From Oikopleura dioica (lineage: Eukaryota > Chordata > Appendicularia > Copelata > Oikopleuridae), in assembly GCA_907165135.1 (NCBI GenBank), contig OU015568.1, positions 1,310,501-1,374,500 of the forward strand: a DNA stretch of 64,000 nt. Reading direction: 5' to 3'. Position numbers and translations under genes: made by a program. The notes below the pieces were generated by a model, which was not told where the DNA came from, searched no databases, and saw nothing but the letters and a program-made list of their open reading frames with translations. Positions 34,307 to 45,800 of the stretch are shown here, piece by piece (positions within the stretch are counted from its first letter, which is position 1; the number at the start of each line of letters is the position of its first letter).

Positions 34307-35486
34307 ATGCCGCTTTTTGGAAAGAAAAAGACGATTGAGCAGGAGCTCAAAGAAGGAGACAGGTGATTTATTTCTGCTGGATGAAATCCTCGATTTTAAA
34401 TCTAGAATAAAAGGTTGCCCTGTGTGTAGATCAATTGATTATTAAATTCGACTAAATTCGCCAGAACTTTGGAAAATAATTTTATTTTGACAGAAAGAAG
34501 CCCGTGATTCTTGTGTTCATTTTATCATCTAGAACCACATTCTTACTTTCTTCATTTAGGCAAATGAGAAGAACCAACAGAGGCCTGGAACGAGATCGAG
34601 CTCAACTAGAAAAAGGTAAACCACCTTCAACCCTTCTTCTTCCAACAAAGCAATTCTAGAGGAGAAGAAACTCGAAGCCGAAATCAAACGCGCCGCCAAG
34701 CAAGGAAATAAAGATGCCTGCAAAGTCCTGGCGAAACAGCTCGTCAACTTACGAAAACAGAAAACGCGAAGTTATGCTGCTGGTGCTAAAATGAGTTCCA
34801 TGCAAGGTAAGATCTTCGTTTCGTCCGTAATCGACCGTTTTTCAGCTCAAACGAAAATAATGCATACAAACACCAAGATGGCTCAGAGCATGGCGACGAC
34901 TACGAAAACGATGTCGAAGATGAACGCAAAGATGGATCCGCAGAAGGTCGCAAAAACGATGCAGGTCAGGTTTTAGTGATGGTTTGGTTTTCAAGAGGTT
35001 TTTAAGCAATTCGAAAAGGAGAGTATGAAATTTGACATGTCGGAAGAAATGATGAATGATGCTATTGAATCAGGAATGGGCTGAAGTAGATTTTTGAAAA
35101 CTTGATCGTTTCGGCAAACACCATAAATTTTATCCTGGCATTGATTTTAATGTTGAAAAAATCTGTTATTTGTCGTTAAAATGATTCTGGGCCAAAGACA
35201 ATCAACTTGTAGTTTAGCAGGACTAAATACTTGTCTTTTATGCAGCACAAAATACGCCTATATTCACATTTTAAAGATTTTCTCTATTTCAGCCGAAAAA
35301 GCTCTTGGCGAATCAGGCGACGAAGAAGAAACTGATGCCATTCTCGGCCAGGTTCTGAGCGAAATCGGTATCGAAATGGGCGGCCAACTTGCTCAAGCTC
35401 CAGCTGCTCCATCTTCCGCCCAAGCTGAAAGCTCCGGCGTAACCGATGCTGAAATCGAAGCCCAACTCAAAGCCCTTGGAATTTAA
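34307..35486 (+). CDS. CHMP2-like ESCRT-III protein, copy 2 (214 aa)
   Basis: Exons 34307-34362, 34560-34615, 34660-34806, 34846-34964, 35007-35079 and 35293-35486 join in frame. MPLFGKKKTIEQELKEGD, RQMRRTNRGLERDRAQLEK, IKRAAKQGNKDACKVLAKQL, KMSSMQAQTKIM, DMSEEMMNDAI and a C-terminal IEAQLKALGI helix that fits a MIM1 (VPS4-binding) motif. First two exons are the same size (56 nt each) as in copy 1, showing tandem duplication. The last intron (35080-35292) begins GC; with GT no frame is possible because a TGA follows at once. Confidence 0.87.
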
Positions 35487-35698
35487 ACACTTCTTTGCAT
35501 TCCTCCATGCTCACTTACTTCCGCTTCTAAAGTTCTACTAATCAACCAATTTCAAACTCGAACAGATTCTTACTTTCTCCATGTAATCCAAAGACATTTT
35601 GGACCCTTTTCTTCTAACTGAAATCAACAGAAAAAAGCCTTTACTGCAATCCTTCTTCTGAAAAAATATTCTTTCAACGAACCTCGTGGCTCAGAAAA

Positions 35699-35815
35699 AA
35701 CCTGTGTAAAAACCTTAGTCAGGGTGCCTAAAGGGAATCAATCAAAAGCCGCACCGCTTATTTGGATCCCGGCGTAGCCGCTTCGTGGGACCCTGACTCA
35801 GGTTTCTGCACAGGT
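35699..35815. repeat. Short fold-back repeat
   Basis: CCTGTGTAAAAACCTTAGTC at the left pairs with GACTCAGGTTTCTGCACAGG at the right (117 bp). A diverged relative lies at 26391-26475. Probably a small MITE family. Confidence 0.7.
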
Positions 35816-35864
35816 TGCCGAGGCCTGTCGACCCTCCCTTGCAATTTTTCTTTCAGAAAGAAAG

Positions 35865-36224
35865 ATGCTTGGATTCGCATTCATCCTGAAAACCTTCAAA
35901 AAGCTGAACGAATTGGAACTCGACCTGAAATTCCTTGAATGGAGCCCGCTCAACATTATATTGCTTTATCTCTTTATTGGAACTGCTTCACTTGGATTCC
36001 TGGCGAAAAGAGCTTTCGGCAAAAAGACGGAAGAAGAAGGAAAAAGAGCGGAGAAGTATTTTCCAAAAGGAATGGAAGAAATGATCGGGAAGATTTTTAT
36101 CGAAGACGCATTGAAGGAACTGATGCTGGATGTTGAAAGCGTTAGTTGCAATATTTTGAAAGAGAAGAGCAAAAATGAAGATAGACTAAAACTGCAAATT
36201 CTCAATTGCAAGCTTCAAAGGTAA
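35865..36224 (+). CDS. Small membrane protein, 119 aa, unknown
   Basis: Single exon after a TTTCTTTCAG tract that could be a trans-splice acceptor. One hydrophobic segment (NIILLYLFIGTASLGFLA, residues 30-48) is followed by a basic and acidic helical tail (KKTEEEGKRAEKYF; EMIGKIFIEDALKELML). No family recognised. Confidence 0.5.
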   Translation: MLGFAFILKTFKKLNELELDLKFLEWSPLNIILLYLFIGTASLGFLAKRAFGKKTEEEGKRAEKYFPKGMEEMIGKIFIEDALKELMLDVESVSCNILKEKSKNEDRLKLQILNCKLQR

Positions 36225-37569
36225 ATCAATAAAAAGCTGTCTCCAACTATATCTGAATGTCTCTAGTTGCCCCTAGAACTTACGGATAAATAAGGGTCAT
36301 AAATCTTAGTCTACTATAGGGTCGGCAAAAAAAAATTTTTTCCCTCAAATCGCTCTGAAACTACCAGCATCTGATTCGCGATGGTCAAAAACCTCTCTCA
36401 AACAAATATCACTCATATCCGACATCATCGTCGCCAGTGAGGTCGAAATTTTAAAAAGTTGGGACTTTCTCAGGGGGAAGACACTTCAAAAATTCAAATT
36501 CACTATAGAACAGTCTTGTATTTTTTATCTGATATCAGAATATGAAAGAACAGGGTCGAATTTATATATCAAAAATAGAAAAATCGATTTGATCAGAATT
36601 AACCGTCAATTCCGTAGGTGTATTTTGTCACATGCTCATTATATTGTATTAAAAAGTTGCCTTTGGTTCAAAATATCTCCTTCAAACTTGTTGTGCCTTT
36701 CCAAAATCTGATATGTCTAGTTAACACAGACACTTGACAAGATTTTTGCACTTCCAGAATTTTAATTCACCGTGGGAATCTTTTTTAATTGCTGTTTAAA
36801 TAAATTAAGAAAGAAATAATGAAGAAATTTCAAAATTGATAACTTTCAATATTTGCATCCTATGATGACAATCAATAGTTATTCTTAACGCCTATGAATA
36901 AGAGAATTTTCTGAGATGATTTTTTTGAACCAACCGGTTATTCTAGTGCGGTTCGTCGCGGTTCATTCCCAAAAACTCATGAATATGGAGTAATATGTAT
37001 ATCAAATTAATTGTTATTTGATAACAAGGTCTAAAAACACATCTTAACACCCAACCGCCAGAATATGGCCATCTATGGTCGACTTTGGTCAAATTCGGCC
37101 GGAGGACCCCCAAAGGACCTCCCTGGTGGAAGACCATCCGCTTGAAGACCAATATTTAAAACTTTCAATATATGGCCGTGCTCCGCCAGTATATGGCCAT
37201 CTATGGTCGACTTTGGTCAAGTTCGGCCGGAGGACCCCCAAAGGACCTCCCTGGTGGAAGACCATCCGCTTGAAGACCAATATTTAAAACTTCAATATAT
37301 GGCCGTGCTCGGCCAGTATATGGCCACCTATGGTCAACTTTAGTCAAGTTCGGGCGGAGGACCTCCCTGGTGGAAGGCAAACAGCTGGAAGACCAAGATT
37401 AAATAATGAAATAAAATGCTTTGCTGGGCTAAGAATTGACACTTTCGGTAAACGTTGGTCACTTTATGCCGGATGACCAACATTTAAAAAAATAATTTTT
37501 ATTAATTGAATATAATATAAATTAAAAAAATAATCACAGTCAATTCAGTGATGAAGCGGGTCACGCCTT

Positions 37570-38040
37570 TTTAATCTACTCAATCAGAGTCAGGACGAAG
37601 CCCACCCGAAAGGGAGGCCACGCCCGTTCATTCTTTTCAATCAGAGTCAGGGCGAAGCCGACCCGAAGGGAAGGCCACGCCCGTTCATTCTTTTCAATCA
37701 GAGTCAGGGCGAAGCCGACCCGAAGGGGAGGCCACGCCCGTTCATTCTGGTCAACCAGAGAAAGGGCGAATCCGACCCGAAGGGGAGGACAAGCCCGTTC
37801 ACTATTTTCAATCAGAATCACGGCGAAGCCGACCCGAAGTGGAGGCATCGCCCGTTCATTCTGTTCAACCAGAGTAAGGGCGAAGCCGACCCGAAGGGGA
37901 GGACACGCCCGTTCACTCTTTTCAATCAGAGTCAGGGCGAAGCCGACCCGAAGAATAGGCATCGCCCGTTCATTTTGTTCAACCAGAGAAAGAGCGAAGC
38001 CGACCCGAATGGGGAAGCCACGTCCGTTCATTTGATTTAG
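37570..38040. repeat. Tandem repeat, about 60-bp unit, 8 copies
   Basis: Units centre on GGGCGAAGCCGACCCGAAGG and GAGGCCACGCCCGTTCATTC and diverge by a few bases each. The inverse orientation recurs at 38760-38960 within the same element, and a palindromic version at 43925-44440. A minus-strand open frame here is only translated repeat (RVGFALTLIEKNERA units). Confidence 0.85.
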
Positions 38041-38300
38041 TCTGAGTTGGGGCAAGGGTTCTCTCTTCAAACATTTCAAGAACCCGAAGATTTCGAGATT
38101 CTCCAAGAGTCTTTCGAATCATCCGGGAGGTTTTGAACAGATTAAATATACTGGATTCCCAAAAGTTCGAAAATTCAAGAAAACGTTAGCGAACCAGAAA
38201 AGACCTATTTAATCCTTTTCGCCCTGACTCTGATTGAATAGAATGATAAGGTTTGGCCTACCTTTCGGAATTGGCTTCGCCCTAATTCTTATTCAAAAGC

Positions 38301-38754
38301 AGGGCTGGCAAATTATGGTCCCGCCAGCCGCACTAATTTGAGTTAGAACCCTATTGTTAGAACCCTAACTCTTATTTTATAACTTTTTAGTACGAGTAGT
38401 ACGAGTAGAGAAAAGCCGCACTAAAATCGTCCTAAAAGAGGCGCGCGCTTATTGGTCCGCCAATCATGGCGGGTCATTCGTTTTTCTCATCCATTCAGCT
38501 CCATTCTTTTTTCAATCTTCCACCAATTTGTCCTCCGCGCCTGGTGGGAAGCGCGCGCCGATTGGATGATGAAAAAGAGCCTCATAAATAGTACGGTTAG
38601 GGCGGCGATTCAGTCCTAATAGACGAAAAAATATCAAGGAAGAAAAATAGGACGGGTAGGACGGGGATGCCGCACTAATTCGCACTAATTTTGAGTTAGA
38701 ACCCTAACAATTTTTCGGTAGTGCGGCTGGTAGGACCCTAATTTGCCAGCCCTG
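38301..38754. mobile_element. Nested hAT MITE, 454 bp
   Basis: TIRs CAGGGCTGGCAAATTA and TAATTTGCCAGCCCTG, flanked by the 8-bp duplication TTCAAAAG (38293-38300 and 38755-38762). The CAGGG start and 8-bp duplication are the hAT hallmarks. Internal sequence includes AGTTAGAACCCTAAC on both sides. It has no coding capacity and sits in the middle of the larger element. Confidence 0.92.
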
Positions 38755-39894
38755 TTCAAAAGAATGATCGTGCTTGGCCTCTCCTTCCGGTCGGCTTCGC
38801 CCTGACTCTAATTTAAAAGAATGAACGGGCGTTGCCTTCCCATCGGGTCGGCTTCACCCTGACTCTTATTGAAAAGAATTAACGGGCGTTGCCTCCCCTT
38901 CGGGTCGGCTTCGCCCTGACTCTGATTGAAAAGAATGAACGGGCGTGGCCTCCCCCTTGGGTCGGCGTGGCCGGCTTTATCACTGAATTCACTGTGATGG
39001 ATTTTTTATTTTTCAATTTATATAATATTAAATAAATAAAATTATTTTTTATTAATTTATTTTTTATTAAATTATTTTTTTAAATGTTGGTCATCCAGTA
39101 GATTGTATTCCGGCAGTAGGGATTCTCTGGGGGTCCTACGGCATAAAGTGATCAAAGTTTACCGAAAGCGTCAATTCTTAGCCCAGCAAAGCACTTTATT
39201 TCATTATTTAATTTTGGTCTTCCAGCTGATGGTCTTCCACCAGAGAGGTCCTCCGGCCGAACTTGACCATAGGTAGCCATATACTGGCCGAGCACGGCCA
39301 TATATTGAAAATTTTCAATATTGGTCTTCAAGCGGATGGACTTCCATCAGGGAGGTGCTCCGGCGGTCCTCCGGCCGAACTTGACCAAAGTCGACCATAG
39401 ATGGCCATATTCTGGCCGAGCACGGCCATATATCATTATTTACGGCCGCGTAGAGCCTGGTGATGTTCTTTAGAAACCACGTTTTCAGGCCCTCAAAGCT
39501 GATTTTCAAATGACCATAAAAAAAGTTTCCCACATCGGAGAGAAAAACTAAGCCTACCATGAGAATCAGCTCGTCGAGCTCTTTCCAAAGAGGTATAAAT
39601 CGTGAAAGGCACAAGAGGTCAAAATTTTTTTTGCCGACCCTAGTCTACTATAATCGATAAAAAATTATCGAATTTCTCAGAGGCTACGCATAATCCTGAC
39701 CAGCTCCTTTACCTGCATGTTCTTCCGTAACGTGTTCTTGGTAGTTCTTACTAGCTTACACTCCTATGGTCAGAAATTTAATGATACGGGGCCGAGCAAA
39801 TAGACTGAAATGACTTGGCGGTGATTTTAGTTCTTCAACAACCACCGCGACAATCGTTTTTCTTAGAATTTTCCGAACTTGACAACCCATAAAA

Positions 39895-42800
39895 ATGATA
39901 CTCTACCTACTTTTGTTTATTTATGGGTTAACTGTATCTGCTACATTTACAGTTAATTAAAAGAGTAAAATAAATTAATTATCAGTACCACTCGTGTTGG
40001 ACTGGTCATACTTAGGGTTCGCGCCCAAAAATCAAGTGCCCGAAATACTTATTCTATCTTTCTGAATTTTAGATATATGATAGATAAGGGCAAATAAAGT
40101 ATAAATTATTTTAAAATTTATCAAAATTTAAGAGGGTTGAAGAGAAAATAAGCCCCAAAAATGCCAAAAAATGGGTTGACCATGTTAGTCAGCCCAAAAT
40201 TAAAATTTCAAAAAATAGTATGATCAGTAGAGGTTTCTGATCATTTTTTGATAAAAAAATTTTGGGAAGCATCTACGGTTTCCCTAGAATTTACAAAAAA
40301 CTGCCTTTTTTTGGCAATGTTTTTCTGTTACGTGATCATGCGCGCGCACGCGTAACCGCGCGTGATGGGGGTGGCCACGTAAAATTCCAATCAATTTTGC
40401 CGGAAAATTTTAATTCTTCTTTTTAACATAATTAATAAATAACTAATAATTTAAATAATAAAACTATAATAAATATGAGCTCATAATACTTTTATTAATC
40501 ATAAATAATTATAAATTGAAAAATTTTCTCTTTTTATCTTTGAGAAACCTAAAAGATCCTCTAGATTTTTAAAAGATCACCTTACGTAGGTCCACCGCTT
40601 AAAAATCGCTCTATTTTTTTTAAAAGCCCTCTTTTTTTTAAAAAAATGAGAATTACTGTTACGAAGGAGACATTTTGGGGACGGCATGGAAAGAAGATCG
40701 CCAATATTCTTGGCATGCTAGCTTTTATGTTTGGCTACGCATCAGGTAACATTTTGAGATCAAGGGATCCCCCCTGTTTTTTCAACTCTTTATCATGGGT
40801 AATACATTAAAATCACTTCTTCGGACCAAAATCCTGACCCCAATGTTTTTCGTTCTTATCTTGTAGCGCAGTTTCTGGGGAGTCGAATAATATAATTTTT
40901 ATGGGTCGGTAATACTATATTATATCGGGTTCTAGAGCTATAAGTACGTGAAAATAACAAGTACTGAAGCCTCAGAACTCTGAAACTTTCTTTTTAAAGT
41001 ATAGTGAATTTGGGCTCTTTCGAAAGCCCAGCTCAAACTGTGGTTGGGCAGACTATGCATGACGTAAAATTTTGTGAAAAAAATTTTGAGGGGAAAGTTT
41101 TTGGCTCAAAAAATTTTTCTGTTGAGAATTATCGGCTGCCCACCAACTGCCCAACCACAGTTTGAGCCGGGCTTTCCAATGATACCCATTTGTCCATACT
41201 TTCTTTAAAAATTTTCGGAGATACAGGGCTTCACTAGAATTTTTCAATAGGGGCGCCTATGACGTCATTAATGATGACTCAGACCCTGAAAGGTATATGA
41301 ATCGACTCCTCAGGAGCTGCCCTTTCGAATGAGAATAAGAAAGATGGAGGATAGAATTTTTTCCGAAGAAGTGATTTTCATGTATCGGGTCTCTTTATGG
41401 CATATTTAGATTCTTGCCCTCAAAAGTCGTAAAAATGCATATTAATTGAACTTTGCGTAAAAATCGCATTTTTTCCACTTTTCAATATCAACGACAAAAG
41501 ACAAAAAAGGGGGTCTATCGATAGCTTAGAATGCAACGAGAAAGAATATGACGACCGCACTAGAATTTCTGGCCATATATTGGCGGTAGAGAGCAAATTA
41601 AAGCCAGAAAAGGGCCAAAAAAGCATCAAAAATTTTTCTCAGGCAAAATAATTTATCCCAAATGGGCTGAATTTCCAGTCAAAATTGGAAAAAACGGAAA
41701 GGGGGTGATCCCTCAAAGAATCGCCTGTTATAAGACATAAAACAACTATGATCATATCGACCGGGGGATCCTTAACTCGTAATTATGGTGAAGATTTAAA
41801 TTATATTTGTAGGATTTCTCCATGCATTCTTCATGAAGAAGAAAGAAGAAATCGAATTTCAGAAGATAATAGATAATCTGGTAAGTTCGAGATTAACGAA
41901 GTGATACCCCTAAAAATTTTATCTTTATTAACAGTAGCTTATGCCAGCAAAACACAAAAGCTCGTCTCTCGGACATTCTTGAATAAGTAAACATGGGAAT
42001 TTTTTGTCCAACAAAATCTGTCTCTCATACTTTGCAACGAAATCAAAAATTTGAGAAAGAGTCTTTGAGACGGAAAAAAACAAATGAATTATTACGATCA
42101 TTATGTAATATTATCTTGTTTAATGATAGAAGCTCAATACAAGAGCTTCATTCCATGAGTTATTTTTCAAGAAAATGATACACAATTTAATTTTATTTTT
42201 TTCTACGCTTGTCACAGGAAAATGGACAAGAGAATCTTTTGATTAGGTCACGAGATAATACTGCTTTACAGAGGTTTAATTATTATTATCTTTCAAAAGA
42301 TTTGACTGCGCGGTCACCAAATTATGAGAACGAAAGTCTTGAAAGTTCGCTTCGACATATACAGCGTTTTAATCGTAAATTAACGACGAGTAAAACATAT
42401 TGTCACAGTGCTGTTTTTATGACTATTCGGCTCCCAAACCCTTATGTTCGAGATGAATGGACTTACCTGCGGAATGTTATTGGAAGTAAAGTTGTTCTCA
42501 GTCGCTTAGCCTATAATTATTGACACTCCCACTGATTACAAAAAAGAGCTAAAATTGAAATTCTTGCGCCGCAATGCCATGATAAAATTTCAAATGTCGG
42601 AAATTATGACTTGGACAATGATGCCGGAGTTGTTTTTAATTATATTTTAAGGGAAACAGGGGTTAACTTAAAATTTGAAGTTTTCTTAAGCTAACCCTCA
42701 AAGGGATCAAGAGATACCAGATTTTATTGAAGCTTGGTCGCCAAAACTCGCTGAAATTCTTCTTGGTGATACTGACACAGTTTTTACTGTCAGTACAATA

Positions 42801-45800
42801 TTGTAATAGGAAGTAAACGCGATCTAACAAATGAATATTATTCAGTATTCGTTTTGAAAAGCAGAAGAAACGTAAGCCTTTTATATTTGACTTGCTTTAC
42901 AAAATGTCGGAGGCTTCTCATGATGAGAGTAAAACAGGTAAAGCTCTATTAAAAATCAATTCTAAAAATGAATTTCAAAGTGCTCCAGGGAATTATGACA
43001 CAATCTAACTATGTCGTCGAATATATTGAATCAGCTTTCGAAAAAGGATTCAAAAAATTATGGAGAATAATATATTGTATTATCTTGCATCCCTTTTAGT
43101 TATTTTTGATGGCGACCAAACAGAAAGGGAAAATAATATAAGAGAAATTCTCCAAACAATCGAATCTATTACTCAAAACTATTTAACTCATCTTGATGAA
43201 ACCGAGAGTGGAGGCGATCATGGATGGTTTCTCGTTTTGGCTAGAAAAAGATAATTTACCATTTTATTTGCTCAAGAAGCTAACAGTGATGTTTGCAAGT
43301 GCCTTCCTTTTACCTGAGCTCGGGTCAAGCGTATTTGACAAGACGAACTGATTTTTGTTTTGGCTTTTCATCGCGCTTGTAATAGAAAGTTGTTAACTTG
43401 CCATAAGAGAAATTCGATCGAAGGCACTGCAATTTGCGCTGTTAAAATTTTGAATTCAGAAAATATTATTTTCTCTATTTCTAGCCATATAAGATGGATT
43501 GCAGCATATAGTAGAATTAGAAATGAGCGACCGGCTTGGAGAAGACGTAACGCAGACTTTTATTGAGATTTTCAAAGAATATGCACTTGAACAAATTTTT
43601 CACAGCGAATAAAACTCATGATGAATTTTCCAAAATTGCAAGAGCTTTCATTCGTTCAGCTTCAATGTCTTCCTCTCGTTCATTTTCACGTTGTCTCATT
43701 CCCTTATAAATATTAATTGAATGCACAGTTAGAATCGAAGTTGGTCACCTCCCAAATCAACGCTTCTGCCTTTTCTTCATCATCAAGGAGTTTCAGATGC
43801 TCAAATGCTTTGTTTTGTTTTGCGATCGTAAGTCGCCACAGACGTATATCAAGCGTTCGAGTATCCGAAGTTTCAAGGCCCTTCAGAATTCAGAAAGGAA
43901 GGTTTCAGAAGCACTTTTTAATAACATTCAGGGACAGGGCGAAGCCGACCCGAAGGGGAGGCCACGCTCGTTTTTAATTACAGTCAGGAAGAGAGCGTGG
44001 CCTCCCCTTCGGGTCGGCTTCGCTCTTTTTTCATTACAGTAAGGGACAGGGCGAAGCCGACCCGAAGGGGAGGCCACGCCCGTTTTTTAATTACAGTCAG
44101 GAAGAGAGCGTGGCCTCCCCTTCGGGTCGGCTTCGCTCTTTTTTCATTACTGTAAGGGACAGGGCGAAGCCGACCCGAAGGGGAGGCCACGCCCGTTTTT
44201 AATTACAGTCAGGAGAGAGCGTGGCCTCCCCTTCGGGTCGGCTTCGCTCTTTTTTCATTACTGTAAGGGACAGGGCGAAGCCGACCCGAAGGGGAGGCCA
44301 CGCCCGTTTTTTAATTACAGTCAGGAAGAGAGCGTGGCCTCCCCTTCGGGTCGGCTTCGCTCTTTTTTCATTACAGTAAGGGACAGGGCGAAGCCGACCC
44401 GAAGGGGAGGCCACGCCCGTTTTTAATTACAGTCAGGGAGAGAACTAAGCCTCTCTTTACAATTTTTTGAAACCTTGACCAAACGTTCGCTCTAAAATTC
44501 AAATGAGAAAAATTCAGAAGAAATTCCGCTTACCAACAGGGCGATTGTCAGAAACGGCGACAATATTGTGCGGAATTCTATTTTTGTAAGCAGAAATCTC
44601 TGTATATTCTTTCGTCCACTTTTTATTAATACTCTCCCAAGCGACTGAAACTAGCTCGTTCAGTTTTCGGATCCAAGTCAATTTTCGTCGATGTTGATGG
44701 AGAATTACGTTCATTTTGTCAATCAAAAGAAGAATATCAGCCCCGGTTTGTTGATTCTGTCGCTCGGAATGAAGGAATTTTCCTCTTTCCTCAAACATCA
44801 CCATAAGATTATGAAACGCCGTATCGAAATTTTTCCCAAAACAATTGGGTGTAAATTAGTTAAAGTTCAAATAAAATTTAAACCCAGCCCATAATATGAA
44901 GTGAATAGACCCCTGCTTAACACGCTCCATTCTTTTCTCCATATCTGTGTACGCTTTCATAAGTGAGCCGTAAGTTCTAAAATTTTTATTTTGTTATCAG
45001 AACAGGCCTTTCCTACCGTGAATGTCCTCCAGATGATTTAAGAAAAGGCTCGCTTACCGCCCACCAAAACATTGGTATTATAGAAGATTTCAGTTTTGTC
45101 AAGTCGTAATCAGATTTTTCCGAAATGGTAAGAATCTATAAATTTTTGACGCTTAAAGCAAGAGTATATTTTTAATACCATGTTAGCGAATTTTCTGTCC
45201 CGATAATCCCGACAAGTTTTTAAAACAAGTTCTTCGTGTTTAAAAAAATTAAGCACGTTCGCTTGATGGACTGCGTAACTAATCTTTGTTTGGAATAATT
45301 GTTTAAAATACGCATATTACCGGGATCCAATGTCCGAGAGAAAGGGGCGTGTCGAAAACGTTTCAGCTTCGAGAAACGAAGCTTCGAGCCCAAAACGAAT
45401 ATCAGATCTACTATGACTGCATGTTGTTCGACTTCCGAAACTCATTTTTAGACTGTGTAGAAGATTCCAAGTGTCTTTGTTATTGGCTGAATTAAATATC
45501 TTATTGATTTGATGTATGTAGGAAAAAGCCGCTTCGCGGCTAGGTTTTTGTTAATAATTCTGATCTGTTATTTTAACCATTTCCTGCGGGTCGGCCTTTC
45601 GGATTTTCAGCAAGTGCATCTCTTGATTTATCTTCGAACATAAAGTGTTCATAACTTCGAAGATCAAAGTTTGCCGCTTTGCAGTGATCGACATTGCAAT
45701 AATAAAAATTTAAAAGATGCTTAGATCAAAAACTGACCCCTTTCCCACATGCATAACACAATGTAAAGGAATCGCTCCGGAGAAGCCATTTTCTTTAAGC

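Larger units (their letters stand above)
36319..39640. mobile_element. 3.3 kb inverted-repeat element with 12-bp flanking direct repeat
   Basis: Ends are GGGTCGGCAAAAAAAA and its complement TTTTTTTTGCCGACCC. The element is flanked on both sides by TAGTCTACTATA (36307-36318 and 39641-39652). Internally it is nested: outer inverted blocks (37030-37370 and 39090-39440, with GGCCATCTATGGTCGACTTT), then satellite blocks (37570-38040 and 38760-38960), then a hAT MITE in the centre. No transposase seen, so it looks non-autonomous and built by repeated insertion. Confidence 0.8.

Noticed and set aside
37576-38106. 176-codon minus-strand frame with repeated RVGFALTLIEKNERA
   Set aside because: Translation of a tandem satellite; the same repeat occurs in other orientations and frames.
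43984-44414. Two similar minus-strand frames (68-71 codons)
   Set aside because: Translations of the palindromic satellite units.
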